Positions 50,291 through 61,570 are shown, counted from the first letter of the stretch. The stretch: 64,000 nucleotides of DNA from Pseudoips prasinana (GCA_951640165.1 OX621264.1:5895001-5959000), one strand, 5' to 3'. The notes: generated by a model from the letters alone, not told the origin. Made by a program: numbers and translations.

Positions 50291-50599
50291 TCCAGCAGTA
50301 GACTTCTGACGGCTGTAATGATGATGACATGAAAGTAGAATTTTTGTTGTAGTATCTCGTACTATAGTTAACATCTCCATAATAGAAGGATGGCATTGAT
50401 GATTTAAGGGAGTGTGTGTGTAAATGTCGCAATAATCGCAATAAAATTGTATGATTTGATAGCTCTATCGTGTTACGCCACACTCGTATTTTTGCAATGT
50501 GGGACAATGTCAACAACACGGTTCATACATTATTTATATTATTATAAATATACGAAGGTATTAACTAGTCTTTGCGAGCGGCTTTGTCCGTGTGGAATA

Positions 50600-50773
50600 T
50601 CACACTAATATTATAAAGGCGAAAGTTTGTGTGTATGTGTTTTACGTTCTTCACGCCTAAACGGCTGAAGCGATTTGTATAAAATTTGGTATGGAGTTAT
50701 CTGATACCCTGAATTAACACATAGGCTATAATGTATAAAGTTTAACGCGGATAAACCCGCGGGGCACTACTCG
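50600..50773 (+). mobile_element. Helitron-like element, plus strand
   Basis: A|TCACACTAATATTATAAAGG ... GCGGATAAACCCGC hairpin, GGGGCACTACTCG|T (CTAG mutated). Confidence 0.7.
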
Positions 50774-50829
50774 TTATTCATAATTTTCTGTGTGTAAAAA
50801 TTTACATCTAGTTACATAATAGTATAATT

Positions 50830-50980
50830 GACGGGCCAGTTAGCGTGGTTGGTAGATGCTGGTATTTCACGCCTCAGGTCCTGGGTGCGATTCCCACCTA
50901 GAACATATATTCGTGTGCATGAACATGACTGTTTGTCTTGAGTCTTAGTGTATTTAGCTATATAAGTATGTATTTACAGT
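50830..50980 (+). mobile_element. SINE family A copy, truncated into SINE C
   Basis: Head TTAGCGTGGTTGGTAGATGC and box-B-like CTGGGTGCGATTCCCACC, up to ATAAGTATGTATTTACAG, where SINE family C begins. Confidence 0.75.
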
Positions 50981-50981
50981 T

Positions 50982-51140
50982 GAGTTCGAGTCCCGCGCCG
51001 GCAACTAATTGGGTGACCCATTAATAGTTGTTCTGAGACTGGATGTAATTTGTGTCCGTCTATTATATGTTTGTAAAGTACCCCGCAACACAAGGATTAG
51101 ATACGCTACTGCGGGCGTTATCTTTAAAAAAAAATCATTA
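50982..51140 (+). mobile_element. SINE family C copy
   Basis: GAGTTCGAGTCCCGCGCCGG, GACCCATTAATAGTTGTTC and an A-rich end. Confidence 0.75.
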
Positions 51141-51551
51141 TCTAAACTTTATAACAGCACAGACTCTCATGTCTCCCACATGGGTAAGCAAAGACAACGA
51201 ATTTCCATTTGTCACGATCTTAGCACGCCTCTTTTGCTTCGTTTACTGACATTATGTCATCATGCGGAGGCGCAGCATTTCCATGATGGAGCGCTTGCGC
51301 TTCTCCTCCAATGGCATCCTGAATGTATTTTCAGACTGGGACTCTCCCCTTTTACGCAGGTGGGTAAGAGTCCAGACACCCTTATTATAATTAATGTAAT
51401 TGATACTAACATTAAGCTAAGTTATACTTACTAATATTAATTGTATTCGTCATACATGCTCGCCGTTCTCGTAAACGCCACATCGTTAATTTTTATGGAA
51501 ATGACTTTAACGAACAGACACATTACTGTTAAACGTTTATTATTATAATAT

Positions 51552-51814
51552 ACTAGCGGCCCGGTACGTGCTTCGCCACGTATAAGGCATAGTAATATAA
51601 AAAATGATTATTAAGTTCATTTAATCAAACAAAAAAATATTTAAAATTGCTAAAAGATGTCTGATTTTACACTTTTTCAAGCCTTTTTTGAAATTTTCTC
51701 TATGTACCAACCTTCCCTGGACTTCCACGAATAATTCAAGATCAAAATTAGCCAAATCGGTAAAGGCGTTGTTGAGTTACAAAATTACAACGAAAAGTGG
51801 CATTGATTTTTATA
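51552..51814. repeat. Dispersed repeat (left copy flanking the DD41D element)
   Basis: TACTAGCGGCCCGGTACGTG to GTGGCATTGATTTTTATA. A near-identical direct copy lies at 54232-54495. Confidence 0.8.
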
Positions 51815-51816
51815 TA

Positions 51817-54226
51817 CAGGGTTACTGGTAACTCGACGTATTCCTTGCAGGACGTCATAGTAGGGTTAAAATGCAACAAATTAAGCCACCAAATGTTCTA
51901 CCGAAATTCAGTAGTTTTTGAGTTAGTTCGATTTTTAGAGTTTTTATGAATAATCCCAGATTAAATCATTTGAAACCAATTTAAAAATTATTTACGGCGC
52001 GACAGTACAGAAATTTTAAGTTCTTATCGTAGTTGATGCCGTAGCAGATCTTTGTTAATAATTAAAAGTTCAAAAATGCCTTAAACCTTGGCAAATATCA
52101 CTAATCAAACATTTTTTTTTTTGTAATTTTTGTTATTACTCCATACAAATTGTTGTCTAGTGCAAAAATAAAATACTACGCCTGATGTACAAATTACTAG
52201 GAAAATATCCTTATCTTATCAGCTATCCAAAAAGGTATGAATGTTAATACAAAGTCATGGACTACATTATGAAAATCGTTTTTGATTTAGTACAGGAAGA
52301 CGTGCGTCTCACAAAAAGGTGATTATTCGGAAAATCAAATAAAACAATTTCGTGAATGTTATTATTATTTTTAATAAATTTCAATTTAATAACTTTTATG
52401 ACATACATTTCACACGTCTTGTTCGATGTGCTGCCCTCGGTTTCGAATACATGTTCTTATTCGCTTCCTCATTTCAGTTTTTGTGATTCTTGATGTGATT
52501 GTTGCCCTCATCTGGTCCGCCGCATCTGTTATTCTCTCCCTTAGTTCTTCAATTGAATTTACTGGGGTCACATAAACTAGGTCTTTCATATGACCCCAGA
52601 CGTAAAAGTCTAGGGGCGTCAGATCAGGGCTTCGCGCAGGCCACGGAATCGGCCCACCGCGCCCTATCCATCGGTTTGGATAGTTTTCATCCAGCAATTG
52701 TCGAATTGTGATTCGGAAGTGGGCTGGACATCCGTCATGTTGATAAATCATGTTTGCTCTTCTTTCTTCCGGTACATCCGCGAGCAGTGGTGTTAAATGA
52801 TTTCTAAGGAAATCTTCATAAAGTTCCCCATTTAGTGTTCGGGGTAAAAAATGTGGGCCGATCAATTTGTCGTCGATAATACCCATCCAAACATTAAGCG
52901 AGAACCTACGCTGGGATGCGGTTGGTTTCAGTTTTTTAGGGTTTGCTTCTGCTTTCGGTGCCCAGTAATGTAAGTTGTGGTAGTTTGTAATACCATCACG
53001 GTCAAAACATGACTCATCGGTCCACAGAATGTTTTTTAAAAAGTTTTCGCCTTCGGCGTCGGCATTCAGCATGAAACGACAAAATTCAAGCCGTCTCGGC
53101 GGATCTCCCTCTTCTAATGACTGGACTGGTTGGTAGTGATATGGATGTCGGCCTGACAAGTGAACTACAGACCAGACTTTCCACTGTGACATACCAAGCT
53201 CACGCGCTACGATGTTTGTCGATATGTTGGGGTCGTCAATAAAACGTTGAAGAATCAGCTCTTCGTCGTCAGCCGTGTATCTCCGGGAACGACCAGTGTC
53301 AATTTGCCTGGTTCTTTGGACGCTGCCAGTTTCAGATATTCGCCGATAAGTCGATCCGAAGACACTAACGTGTGGGAGTCGGCGGTTGGGAAAGCGAAGT
53401 CCATATTCTCTCCGCGCTTCAGCAGCGTTACCGTCACAAAGTCCGTAACAGTAAATTATGTCAGCGTATTCAGGATTAGAATATGCAGCCATAGTCAGCA
53501 CTTATGAAGGCACAGCACAGCACGAGAGCAAGATACGCGATAGGGATAGCCAGATAACAAAACACGAGCTTGCGCGACGTAGAGTTGAGACTGACTAACG
53601 CTGACGACCAGAAAATCGCACCCCGAGTCATGCCGAGAGAACAATAGTAACCAATCACAAAGCTTACCGTGTGTTTGGAGTTCAAGCTCAGGTAAAACTA
53701 CGAATTCTACGAATAACAAACAAAATGTTGATTGTCTCACAATTTTACCTGCTCCCCATAAAACTCTTCTCTACCCTGTCATACATGCAAAAGTATTGAC
53801 AATCATACCTTTCTGAATAGCTGATAAGACAAGGATATTTTCCTAGTAATTTGTACATCAGGCGTAGTATTTTATTTTTGCACTAGACAACAATTTGTAT
53901 GGAGTAACAACAAAAATTACAAAAAAAAAAATGTTTGATTAGTGATATTTGCCAAGGTTTAAGGCATTTTTGAACTTTTAATTATTAACAAAGATCTGCT
54001 ACGGCATCAACTACGATAATAACTTAAAATTTCTGTACTGTCGCGCCGTAAATAATTTTTAAATTGGTTTCAAATGATTTAATCTGGGATTATTCATAAA
54101 AACTCTAAAAATCGAACTAACTCAAAAACTACTGAATTTCGGTAGAACATTTGGTGGCTTAATTTGTTGCATTTTAGCCCTACTATGACGTCCTGCAAGG
54201 AATACGTCGAGTTACCAGTAACCCTG
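51817..54226 (-). mobile_element. DD41D Tc1/mariner-type transposon with long inverted repeats
   Basis: 2410 bp between TA dinucleotides. Ends CAGGGTTACTGGTAACTCG and complement. Inverted repeats of about 430 bp (51817-52250 and 53790-54226) are highly similar. They frame an uninterrupted 363-codon transposase. Confidence 0.92.
52410..53501 (-). CDS. Tc1/mariner-superfamily transposase, DD41D type
   Basis: 363 aa, no stop or frameshift. N-terminal helix-turn-helix (YADIIYCYGLCDGNAAEARR, FPNRRLPHVSVF, ISETGSV), the arrangement common in arthropod transposases of this kind. Catalytic residues: D162 in WTDES, D256 in QHDGCPAHF and D298 in SPDLTPLDFYVWG, with 41 residues between the last two. 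RWIGRGGPIPWPARS precedes the third. Cut-and-paste enzyme acting in the nucleus on its own inverted repeats. A start at Met4 is equally possible. Confidence 0.93.
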   Translation of the reverse strand: MLTMAAYSNPEYADIIYCYGLCDGNAAEARREYGLRFPNRRLPHVSVFGSTYRRISETGSVQRTRQIDTGRSRRYTADDEELILQRFIDDPNISTNIVARELGMSQWKVWSVVHLSGRHPYHYQPVQSLEEGDPPRRLEFCRFMLNADAEGENFLKNILWTDESCFDRDGITNYHNLHYWAPKAEANPKKLKPTASQRRFSLNVWMGIIDDKLIGPHFLPRTLNGELYEDFLRNHLTPLLADVPEERRANMIYQHDGCPAHFRITIRQLLDENYPNRWIGRGGPIPWPARSPDLTPLDFYVWGHMKDLVYVTPVNSIEELRERITDAADQMRATITSRITKTEMRKRIRTCIRNRGQHIEQDV

Positions 54227-54231
54227 TATAT

Positions 54232-54495
54232 ACTTGCGGCCCGGTACGTGCTTCGCCACGTATAAGGCATAGTAATAAAAAAAATGATTACTAAGTTCAT
54301 TTATTCAAACAAAAAAATATTTTAAATTGCTAAAAGATGTTGATTTTACACGATTTCAAGACTTTTTTTAAATTTTCTCTATGTGCAAACCTTCCCTGGA
54401 CTTCCACGAATAATTCAAGACCAAAATTAGCCAAATCTGTAAAGGCGTTGTTGAGTTATAAAATTACAACTAAAAGTGGCATTGATTTTTATATA
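54232..54495. repeat. Dispersed repeat (right copy flanking the DD41D element)
   Basis: ACTTGCGGCCCGGTACGTGC to GTGGCATTGATTTTTATATA, direct relative to 51552-51814. Confidence 0.8.
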
Positions 54496-54509
54496 TATAT
54501 ATAAATATT

Positions 54510-54829
54510 ATACTAGCTGACCCGACAGACCTTGTCCTGTCTTAACGATGACTATTAACGCACGCTATCTGTCAATACTATGTCAAATAAAAAAAAGTTA
54601 CATTAAAAAATGTTATATTGTCCAAAGCGCTAAGGTTAGATTAGAAATAATATTTGGTTGTGAAGTATTCTTAAATTTTCTTATTTTCCGCGCAATTTTA
54701 AATTCTTTTTTTTACATAAGAACCTTCTCCTGACAATAACAAACACAATAAAAAAAGAAATAGTGAAATCGGTCCAGCCGTTCACGCGTGATGTCGTGAC
54801 AACGGAAAACGGGTTTCATTTTTATAATA
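54510..54829. repeat. CTAGCTGACCCGACAGACC-type dispersed repeat
   Basis: Starts ACTAGCTGACCCGACAGACC, includes GAAATCGGTCCAGCCGTTCA and continues after the mariner as TATATATAGATA (56112-56123), so it is the host repeat of that insertion. Confidence 0.65.
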
Positions 54830-56111
54830 GGTCTTTACCTATGAAATTGCCGTTTTGTATGAAAAAATTTAAACGAATTTTTTTCATGAATTTTTTTATT
54901 TGTATTAATCGAAGTAATCACCCATGCAATCAATGCATCTTTGCCATCGCAGTGGCAGTTTATTGATGCCCTTCTTAAAGAAATCAGCTGGACGGGAGGC
55001 AACAAATTCTTCAAAGGCATTTTGTACTGCCTCTCGGGTATTGAATTTTTTTCCCGCCAAGAAGTTATCCAAATTCTGGAAAAAGTAGTAGTCTGTAGGC
55101 GCAAGGTCTGGTGAGTAGGGCGGATGACGGAGAGCTTCCAACCCCAGTTCTTGCAACTTGGAGACCGTCTGCTGTGCAGTATGAGGTCGCGCGTTGTCGT
55201 GCAGGAGCAGCGGAGACGAGCGATTGACCAATGCTGGTTGGAGATGCGCCAGCTTCTCCATCATTGTGCTCAGTTCTTCACAGTACACATCTGCAGTAAT
55301 GCTCACCCCGTTTGGTAAGAAGCTGTGATGAATCACACCGGCGCTAGACCACCAAACAGTGACCATCACTTTTCTAGGGGTAAGTTTTCGTTTAGGGCAT
55401 TGTTTAGGTGCTGAACCAGGATCCAACCAACTTGCTGAGCGCTTGCGGTTATCAAACAGAATCCATTTTTCATCGCAGGTAACAATGCGGTTCAAAATTC
55501 CTTCATTTGTGTGTCTGTTGAGCAGTGCAAGGCACGTCTCGACGCGTACTTCGCGCTGGCGATCATTGAGTTCGTGGGGCACCCATTTGTCAAGCTTTTT
55601 TACCTTGCCAATTTGACGCAAATGGACCAATATTGTTTTGACGCTAACGTCGAAAGCTGCTGCTAATTCAGCCGTAGATTGTGTATCATCAGCTTCCACA
55701 ACCGCCTTTAATTCGTCATTGTCGACCAAAGTCTTCGGACGACCGCGAGGTTCATTTTTCAGGTCGAAATTTCCAGAACGGAAGCGAGCAAACCAATAAC
55801 AGGTGGTGCGTTGGTTTGTAGTGTTAGCTCCGTAAACGTCGTTGATGTTGCGTGCCGCTTGTGCCGCGTTGCTGCCACGACGGTACTCATATTCCATAAT
55901 TACTCGAATTTTTAACGTATCCATGATGACGAAAAAGATTGAAATGCGATGAAAATGTAACACTAATCAATAAAGAAATGACTACTTTTGGAAAAAAGAA
56001 TCCATGTTTTTAAAATAAAATTAATTTGAAATTAGAATTCTTAGCCAAACAAAAATTATTTTGATTTGAAATGGCCAGTACTGCAGAACGGCAATTTCAT
56101 AGGTAAAGACC
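54830..56111 (-). mobile_element. Mariner (DD34D), 1282 bp, TA-flanked
   Basis: Inverted ends GGTCTTTACCTATGAAATTG with TA on both sides (54828-29, 56112-13). One uninterrupted transposase on the minus strand. Size is typical of complete mariners. Confidence 0.93.
54905..55963 (-). CDS. Mariner transposase, DD34D
   Basis: The frame of 352 codons probably starts at Met14 (55924, MDTLKIRVIMEYEYRRG), giving 339 aa. Helix-turn-helix with YGANTTNQRTTCYWFARF and GRPKT; linker signature WVPHEL (residues 128-132); catalytic D164 (VTCDEKW), D256 (LLLHDNARPHTA) and D291 (YSPDLAPTDYYFF), with 34 residues between the last two. All landmark motifs are intact. Confidence 0.94.
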   Translation of the reverse strand: MLHFHRISIFFVIMDTLKIRVIMEYEYRRGSNAAQAARNINDVYGANTTNQRTTCYWFARFRSGNFDLKNEPRGRPKTLVDNDELKAVVEADDTQSTAELAAAFDVSVKTILVHLRQIGKVKKLDKWVPHELNDRQREVRVETCLALLNRHTNEGILNRIVTCDEKWILFDNRKRSASWLDPGSAPKQCPKRKLTPRKVMVTVWWSSAGVIHHSFLPNGVSITADVYCEELSTMMEKLAHLQPALVNRSSPLLLHDNARPHTAQQTVSKLQELGLEALRHPPYSPDLAPTDYYFFQNLDNFLAGKKFNTREAVQNAFEEFVASRPADFFKKGINKLPLRWQRCIDCMGDYFD

Positions 56112-56339
56112 TAATATATATAGATACGTAATAGCGTGGAATATATAAATTATATAATAGTGTTATACGAAGGCAAGCGAATTCCAATGCAAAAGTGTAT
56201 TAGTCCAATGTCATTTTTATGCTGACGACGTGGAATGACGATGTTTCTAATTAAATATATTATTTATTTATCTTTGATGTACTTGGATATATAATTTGTA
56301 GCTTAAATAGTAGAGAAAACTAAAAGACATCTAGAATAG

Positions 56340-56585
56340 AAAGAATAGAATAGAAATACATTTATTTAACACGAACACACAAGAAATGAGTAATTACAAG
56401 GTATAGCATAATATAAACACAAAAAATAATGAATATCGAGACAATAAACAACAAAATAAAGAAAGTACAATAGCTCCTTTATGTTCCGTCGAAAGGTCAC
56501 CATCTCAGCAAAAGCTAGGTGAGGTGCACCTAGCACTGGTTTTCAGTTGGCAACCCTGTGAGGGACTCACGGATGGTGGTATGTG
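56340..56585 (-). mobile_element. LINE 3' UTR fragment
   Basis: The minus strand has GTGAGTCCCTCACAGGGTTG, CCTCACCTAGCTTTTGCTGA and an AATAAATGTATTTC-like end with TATTC repeats. CR1-group-like tail. Confidence 0.5.
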
Positions 56586-56673
56586 ATATATTATGTTACT
56601 ATGACATGAATTGGTATTTGTGTACGATAAATCGATAAATAATAATTATGTAACCCAGTAAAAAGGATAAGGA

Positions 56674-56830
<157 letters not shown>

Positions 56831-57654
56831 TATAGATAGATTTCAAAGTTCTATCAAATATTGATATGTTTTTTTATGTTTCTGGACTTCTGTTATTAAA
56901 GTAGCCGAACTGGTGAAATAATAAGCCGACTAATAGTAAGTAAGGCGTTGTTGATTTTCGTATTTTTAATTAAAAGTTAATTGTAACCATAATAAAGTTT
57001 GTATGAAAAACTATAAACCACGCGGGATCCCGCTGAAACGAAGTCAATCAAACAGTGGACAATTTTGCAGGCAGTTTGCGAAACTTCAAATTTTCTGTGC
57101 TGGGATTCTTGAGGAAATGATCTAGAACTCAATATTTATTGAAAATTATTCCTTCACCTCAGTGAATATTATATGAACTTTATATCAATATATATATATA
57201 TATGAAAAAAAAAACGAAAAAAAAACAAAAAAAAAAATTAATTAGTTTTAGTTCTTAATATATATATAGCTGTAGTATTTTTTAATTCTAGTTTTACTGT
57301 TATAATAATAAGTGCATGCGGGACGCCTTAAAAAATTGTGCATTAGGTTTTATATTCATGTATTTTTCATTTGTAAGAAAAATGTAACAATTACTGGCTG
57401 TCCTCAATAAATAAATAAATAAATCCAAAAAAATCCCGCGAGATTGGAAACAGTGCGGGATTGCAATCCCTAATCGTGGGTTGGCCACCTAGGTAGCTAG
57501 AGAAAGCCGCAGGTTAGCTAGGGTAGGTTCCTCGGTGGTGTGGATCGCGTTGCCCCTTAACACGTGATCGGCGATGCCGTGCAAGTGATCACACCATCAT
57601 TTAGAATTCCGTCTATTTGCTCAAGAAAGGGCCCGAACCTCATAAGGGTGCTCT
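56831..57654. other. Unassigned, with AAAT-repeat LINE tail
   Basis: 57340-57425 ends in CAATAAATAAATAAATAAAT, a LINE-like 3' end. The rest is not recognised. Confidence 0.35.
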
Positions 57655-57800
57655 CAGTTATAAGTCGGTTAAATTAAGATAAGATAAATACACTTTATTG
57701 TACACCATTTACAGAACACAATTTATGATATAGTTAATTATATTAAAAAGGTACAATTGGCGGTCTTATCGCTTACAGCTATCTCTTCCAGACAACCTTC
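57655..57800 (-). mobile_element. 3' UTR copy of the two-ORF LINE family
   Basis: CACTTTATTG, GGCGGTCTTATCGCT and ATCTCTTCCAGACAACC match 24481-24600. 5'-truncated. Confidence 0.7.
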
Positions 57801-58059
57801 AGTTGGACCATATTGTAAGGAATTTGGAGTAGGGGTATAGTGTATGGTGTAAGAAATTAGGTGATAATAACTTAACACTAGTAGTGATATCTGCTACTGG
57901 TTGAGAGCTAGCTAGCTAACTGCTCGTTGTCTTCTTTTTTTATTGTAACAGAATAGTACTAAACTTGAAAATAATAGCTTAGTAACTTATTATTTATATA
58001 AGGATTAAAAAAAAAATTTTTGATAACCAGACCGTACAGACGAACTAATTTTTTTTTAA

Positions 58060-58330
58060 AGATAAAGTTAAAGTTTATTTATTTGTTAAAACATGTGTTT
58101 ACATACAGATTAAAGCATGCAAGATCTTAAAAAAAGTTATCTAGAGTCCGAACATGTTTTACCTGTCGAGGCGTACAAATTTTAATTTTATTTTACATCA
58201 ATATAAAAATATTAATCTAAATTTTGTTACTATATCTGATCATGCATGTTTATGTACTGAATTGTGAGCTTGACAAGTACATGTATGTTAATACCCAAGT
58301 GCTGAATAAAATTTCTGAGCTTTCCCAACT
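58060..58330 (-). mobile_element. LINE 3' end fragment
   Basis: AAAGTTTATTTATTTGTTAA (complement of a LINE tail) and a block TTGACAAGTACATGTATGTT/CCAAGTGCTGAATAAA shared with 4340-4385. Confidence 0.4.
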
Positions 58331-58351
58331 TTATGCAACTTCCCTATAGAA

Positions 58352-58402
58352 GTTTCGCGACCCCCCAGGGGGTCGCGACCCAAAGTTTGAAAAACACTGG
58401 TC
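58352..58402 (-). mobile_element. hAT-type element end fragment
   Basis: The minus strand reads CAGTGTTTTTCAAACTTTGG then GTCGCGACCCCC, the ending style of many animal hAT elements, followed by an inverted GGGGGTCGCGA. Confidence 0.45.
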
Positions 58403-58617
58403 TCGAGAAACCAAAACGTATAAACGTGTAGTCTTGTCTAGAGTATTTTGTTTCCATCAACAAAAACAATGTATTATAGCGACCGGTTGACTGATTAAGG
58501 CCAATGGACCAGAGTGAGTGCTTTAGCCTCTCGCCCAAAAAGGTCGCCGGTCTTCGTAACATTATAATCCTGCTACTAATATTATAGACGCGAACGTTTG
58601 TAAGTATCGATGGATGA

Positions 58618-58855
58618 CGACGGTCACCGTAGCCTAGTTGGTAGTGCTCCTGCCTACGAAGCTGGTGGTCCTGGGTTCGAATCCCGGTAAGTTCATATAT
58701 TTGTGCGATGAGCACGAATATTTTCTATGTATTTAAGTATTTATCTATCTATATAAGTATGTATATCGTCGCCTGGTACCTATAGTACAAGCTTTGCTTA
58801 GTTTGGGGCTAGGATGATCTGTGTGACATTGTCACTAGATATTATTATTATTATA
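58618..58855 (+). mobile_element. tRNA-derived SINE, family B (best copy)
   Basis: Box A TAGCCTAGTTGGTAGTGC, box B GGTCCTGGGTTCGAATCCC, body with ATGAGCACGAATATT, tail GTACAAGCTTTGCTTAGTTT and ATT repeats. Confidence 0.9.
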
Positions 58856-59074
58856 TGTATTTAGAAATATATAAGTCAAACGTATTTCTGGTTAAAATCG
58901 GCCACGGCGGCCAATTCAATGGACAATAGCCATCTGCGCGGGACATATTATAGTGTACAAGTTTGTGCACAAACTTGCACTTTCTATTCTACTCATAGTA
59001 GTTGCTTCCCTCCCTATGGTGGGAATAGATTATAAAAATAGAACTAAATTTGGTTAGGCAGTCGGCTGTAGAAA

Positions 59075-59640
59075 ATCTAAGATACATAGACTTACGCCTG
59101 TTTCCCAGAGGGGTAGGCAGAGACAACGGATTTCTATTTGTCACGATTTTTGCACACCTCTTTTGCCTCGTTTACTGTCATTATACTCTTCATACATGCT
59201 CGCCGGTTTAGGGTACTCCTGACCTGGCCTTTGTTGCGAACTGTTATGGGGTCCCTTTCAGTAGGGGTAAAAAAGGGTTTTTAATAGACACTTAATTATT
59301 TTTTGATAAAAAGACAAAATACACTACATTAGAAAGGGACCCTTAGGCAACCATAGTTCGCGAGAGCTCTGAATAGTCTGACTGCCCGGCGTTATGCTTC
59401 CAGTTCACACTCATTATTGCTGACAGAGCGTCTAGCAAGGCGAAGACCTTCGTCAGCAATAAAGCCTACATTGTACGGTTATAGTAGAACGTCTCCGATT
59501 TGGTCAAATAATGTTCTACGAGGTCTTCCCCTTCCGGTTGTCCCATTCACACAGGCCAGGTATATTCTTACGTCAATCTTCTTTCATTTATCCTTTCTAA
59601 ATGCTCAAACGTTTGTGACTACATTCTCTTTCACACCACA
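59075..59640 (-). mobile_element. RTE-like LINE fragment split by an LTR-like insert
   Basis: 59075-59241 and 59487-59640 encode the decayed C-terminus ([11 protein letters not shown] region) of the LINE family at 18583-19506. The insert 59242-59486 separates them. Confidence 0.8.
59242..59486. mobile_element. Probable solo LTR
   Basis: 245 bp starting TGTTATGGGG and ending GGTTATAGTA, with GAAC at both borders (59238-59241, 59487-59490). It contains a CAATAAAG polyadenylation-like signal near 59459. The uninterrupted LINE sequence (TTGAGAACGTCTCC at 18726-18739) confirms an insertion with 4-bp duplication. Confidence 0.6.
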
Positions 59641-59866
59641 ACGCCAAAACCTAACATAATTGAGAAAAAAATGCTGCGGTCATGTGAGTGTAGGCAAGTG
59701 CGAATTAAAAAAAAAGACCCTCTTTCTTACGAATATTCGATCAGGTCAGTGCCCTGACGCAAGTTTAACATTTTTAACCCCTCTCAAAAAAGTGCACAAC
59801 GCCGCTAAAGAAGTTTTCACTTCTAAAACATGCAGGACAGTGTTTGGAGAGAGCGAGATTCTATCT

Positions 59867-60020
59867 ATCTAAATACTTAAATACATAGAAAACATCCATG
59901 ACTCAGAAACAAATATTCGTGCTCATCACACAAACATTTGCACTTACCGGGATCCGAACCCAGGACCACCAGCTTCGTAGGTAGGAGCACTACCAACTGG
60001 GCTACGGTGACCGTCGCCTA
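59867..60020 (-). mobile_element. SINE family B, head and body only
   Basis: Minus copy with GGTCACCGTAGCCCAGTTGG and CTGGGTTCGGATCCCGG; tail missing. Confidence 0.75.
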
Positions 60021-60259
60021 GATACATAACACCAAGACAGATCAAATAATTATACGTATCACACAAAGAATTGTTATGGATGGGGACCTCCGGTTTAGAA
60101 GTCCGGGTCACTTATTTAGGTGCGACTTTTACTAAGTAATAATATTTATTCCACCATATTAGCTTAGGCAACGACGTAATTGTAAACATAATGGCCATAT
60201 AATATTAATAGTGCACAGACAATCGGAAACAATTTAGTTAACACCTGCGTTATTAATTA

Positions 60260-60846
60260 CTAGCTGTGCCTCGCGGTTTTACCCGCGTTAAACTTAATAA
60301 ATTATCACAGCTCCTCCCCCGTAAGTGATAGCGTGATAATATGTAGCCTATATGTTGACCCTCTTAGTAATATTCATGCAAAATTTTAATTATCGTAGGA
60401 AAGTCAAAACTGGTGGATCTCTGACACCATGGTAACCACTGCCATACGATAAGTAGTTTCTTTTCATATGTATGTGTATATTTTATGTAACTGTATTATT
60501 TATACAATATTCTCTAATTCTAGTTATCTCTGAATTACCTAAAAGTCGATTGGTGGTGAATGCCTTCCGCATTAGGTACGCCTCTCCACAATCTTGTGTA
60601 AAAAGTTGTAAATAAATAAATAATACGTTGCTATATAATTAATATATTGCGTATGATATATGTTGCTACGAGATCTGTTGCAGTACTTTTTGAGTTTAGC
60701 CCGGACATACATACAGACAAACAGACAAAAATTCTAAAAACTATATTTTTGGGTTCGATGTCGATTGTAGATCACGTCCCAAGTATCCTTTAAAAAATAT
60801 TCAATGTACAGTTTTGACTTTCCTACGATTTTATTATATGTATAGA
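60260..60846 (-). mobile_element. Helitron-like element with internal insertion
   Basis: CTAG end at 60260 (GGTAAAACCGCGAGGCACAG then CTAG|T) and TC end at 60846. About 290 bp of foreign LINE-tail-like DNA (60395-60680, ending in AAATAAATAAAT) interrupts it. Confidence 0.65.
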
Positions 60847-61095
60847 TATTAGCTTAGCCAATGATGTAATTGTAAACATAATGGCAATATGATATAACTA
60901 GTACACACAATCAGAAACAATTTAGTTAACACCTGCGTTATTACTGTCAGATTGCCTCGCTAGTCTGTGGCTTGTTCAACCGTAGATAATATCCTGGGAC
61001 ATTATTTACACACCGCCATCTGATCCCAAACTAAGCAGCCCGGGATTTAAACCCAGGACCTCATTATCTACAGTCGAACACGCTATCGCTAGACC

Positions 61096-61336
61096 AGGGG
61101 CTCTACCGGCTAAGTCACCGAACATCGATTTCTTAAATGGCGTTCAAATAAATAAAGGTTAAAAATGACTTAATTAATCTTTATATCGGCTTTAACGTTG
61201 ACAATCGATTCCGGACCATTTATTCACATGTGGTCATGGAAGCCGATTTAACGATTGATTAAGTCATTTTCAAACTTTATTTATTTGAATGCCATTCACG
61301 AAAATGATGTTCGGCGACGTAGCCGGTAGTGCCCCA
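61096..61336. repeat. 240-bp foldback element
   Basis: GGGGCTCTACCGGCTAAG at the left and AGCCGGTAGTGCCCC at the right. The arms (about 95 bp) include CAAATAAATAAAGGTTAAAA and its counterpart and CTTAATTAATC/GATTGATTAAG. Confidence 0.8.
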
Positions 61337-61399
61337 GTAAGGCAGTCGAAAAAGACGGACCGGCTCGCTCTCTCTACAAACGCACTTATGTTCCCCTTA

Positions 61400-61570
61400 G
61401 GCCTCCTACGCATTATGCGGCTAGCCGCAATGCGGCCAGCCGTGCGGCTGAACCTACTCAGATATTTGTACGAAAAAGTAGTTTTTATTCGCACTGTGAT
61501 GCGGCAGCCGGTCAGCAATATTGATTGCTGACGGCTGACCGCATTCCGGCTAACCTCATAGTAGGGGGCC
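61400..61570. mobile_element. Palindromic MITE with GGCCTCCTACGC ends, copy 2
   Basis: 171 bp with TTA on both sides; sister of 1473-1649. Confidence 0.85.
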
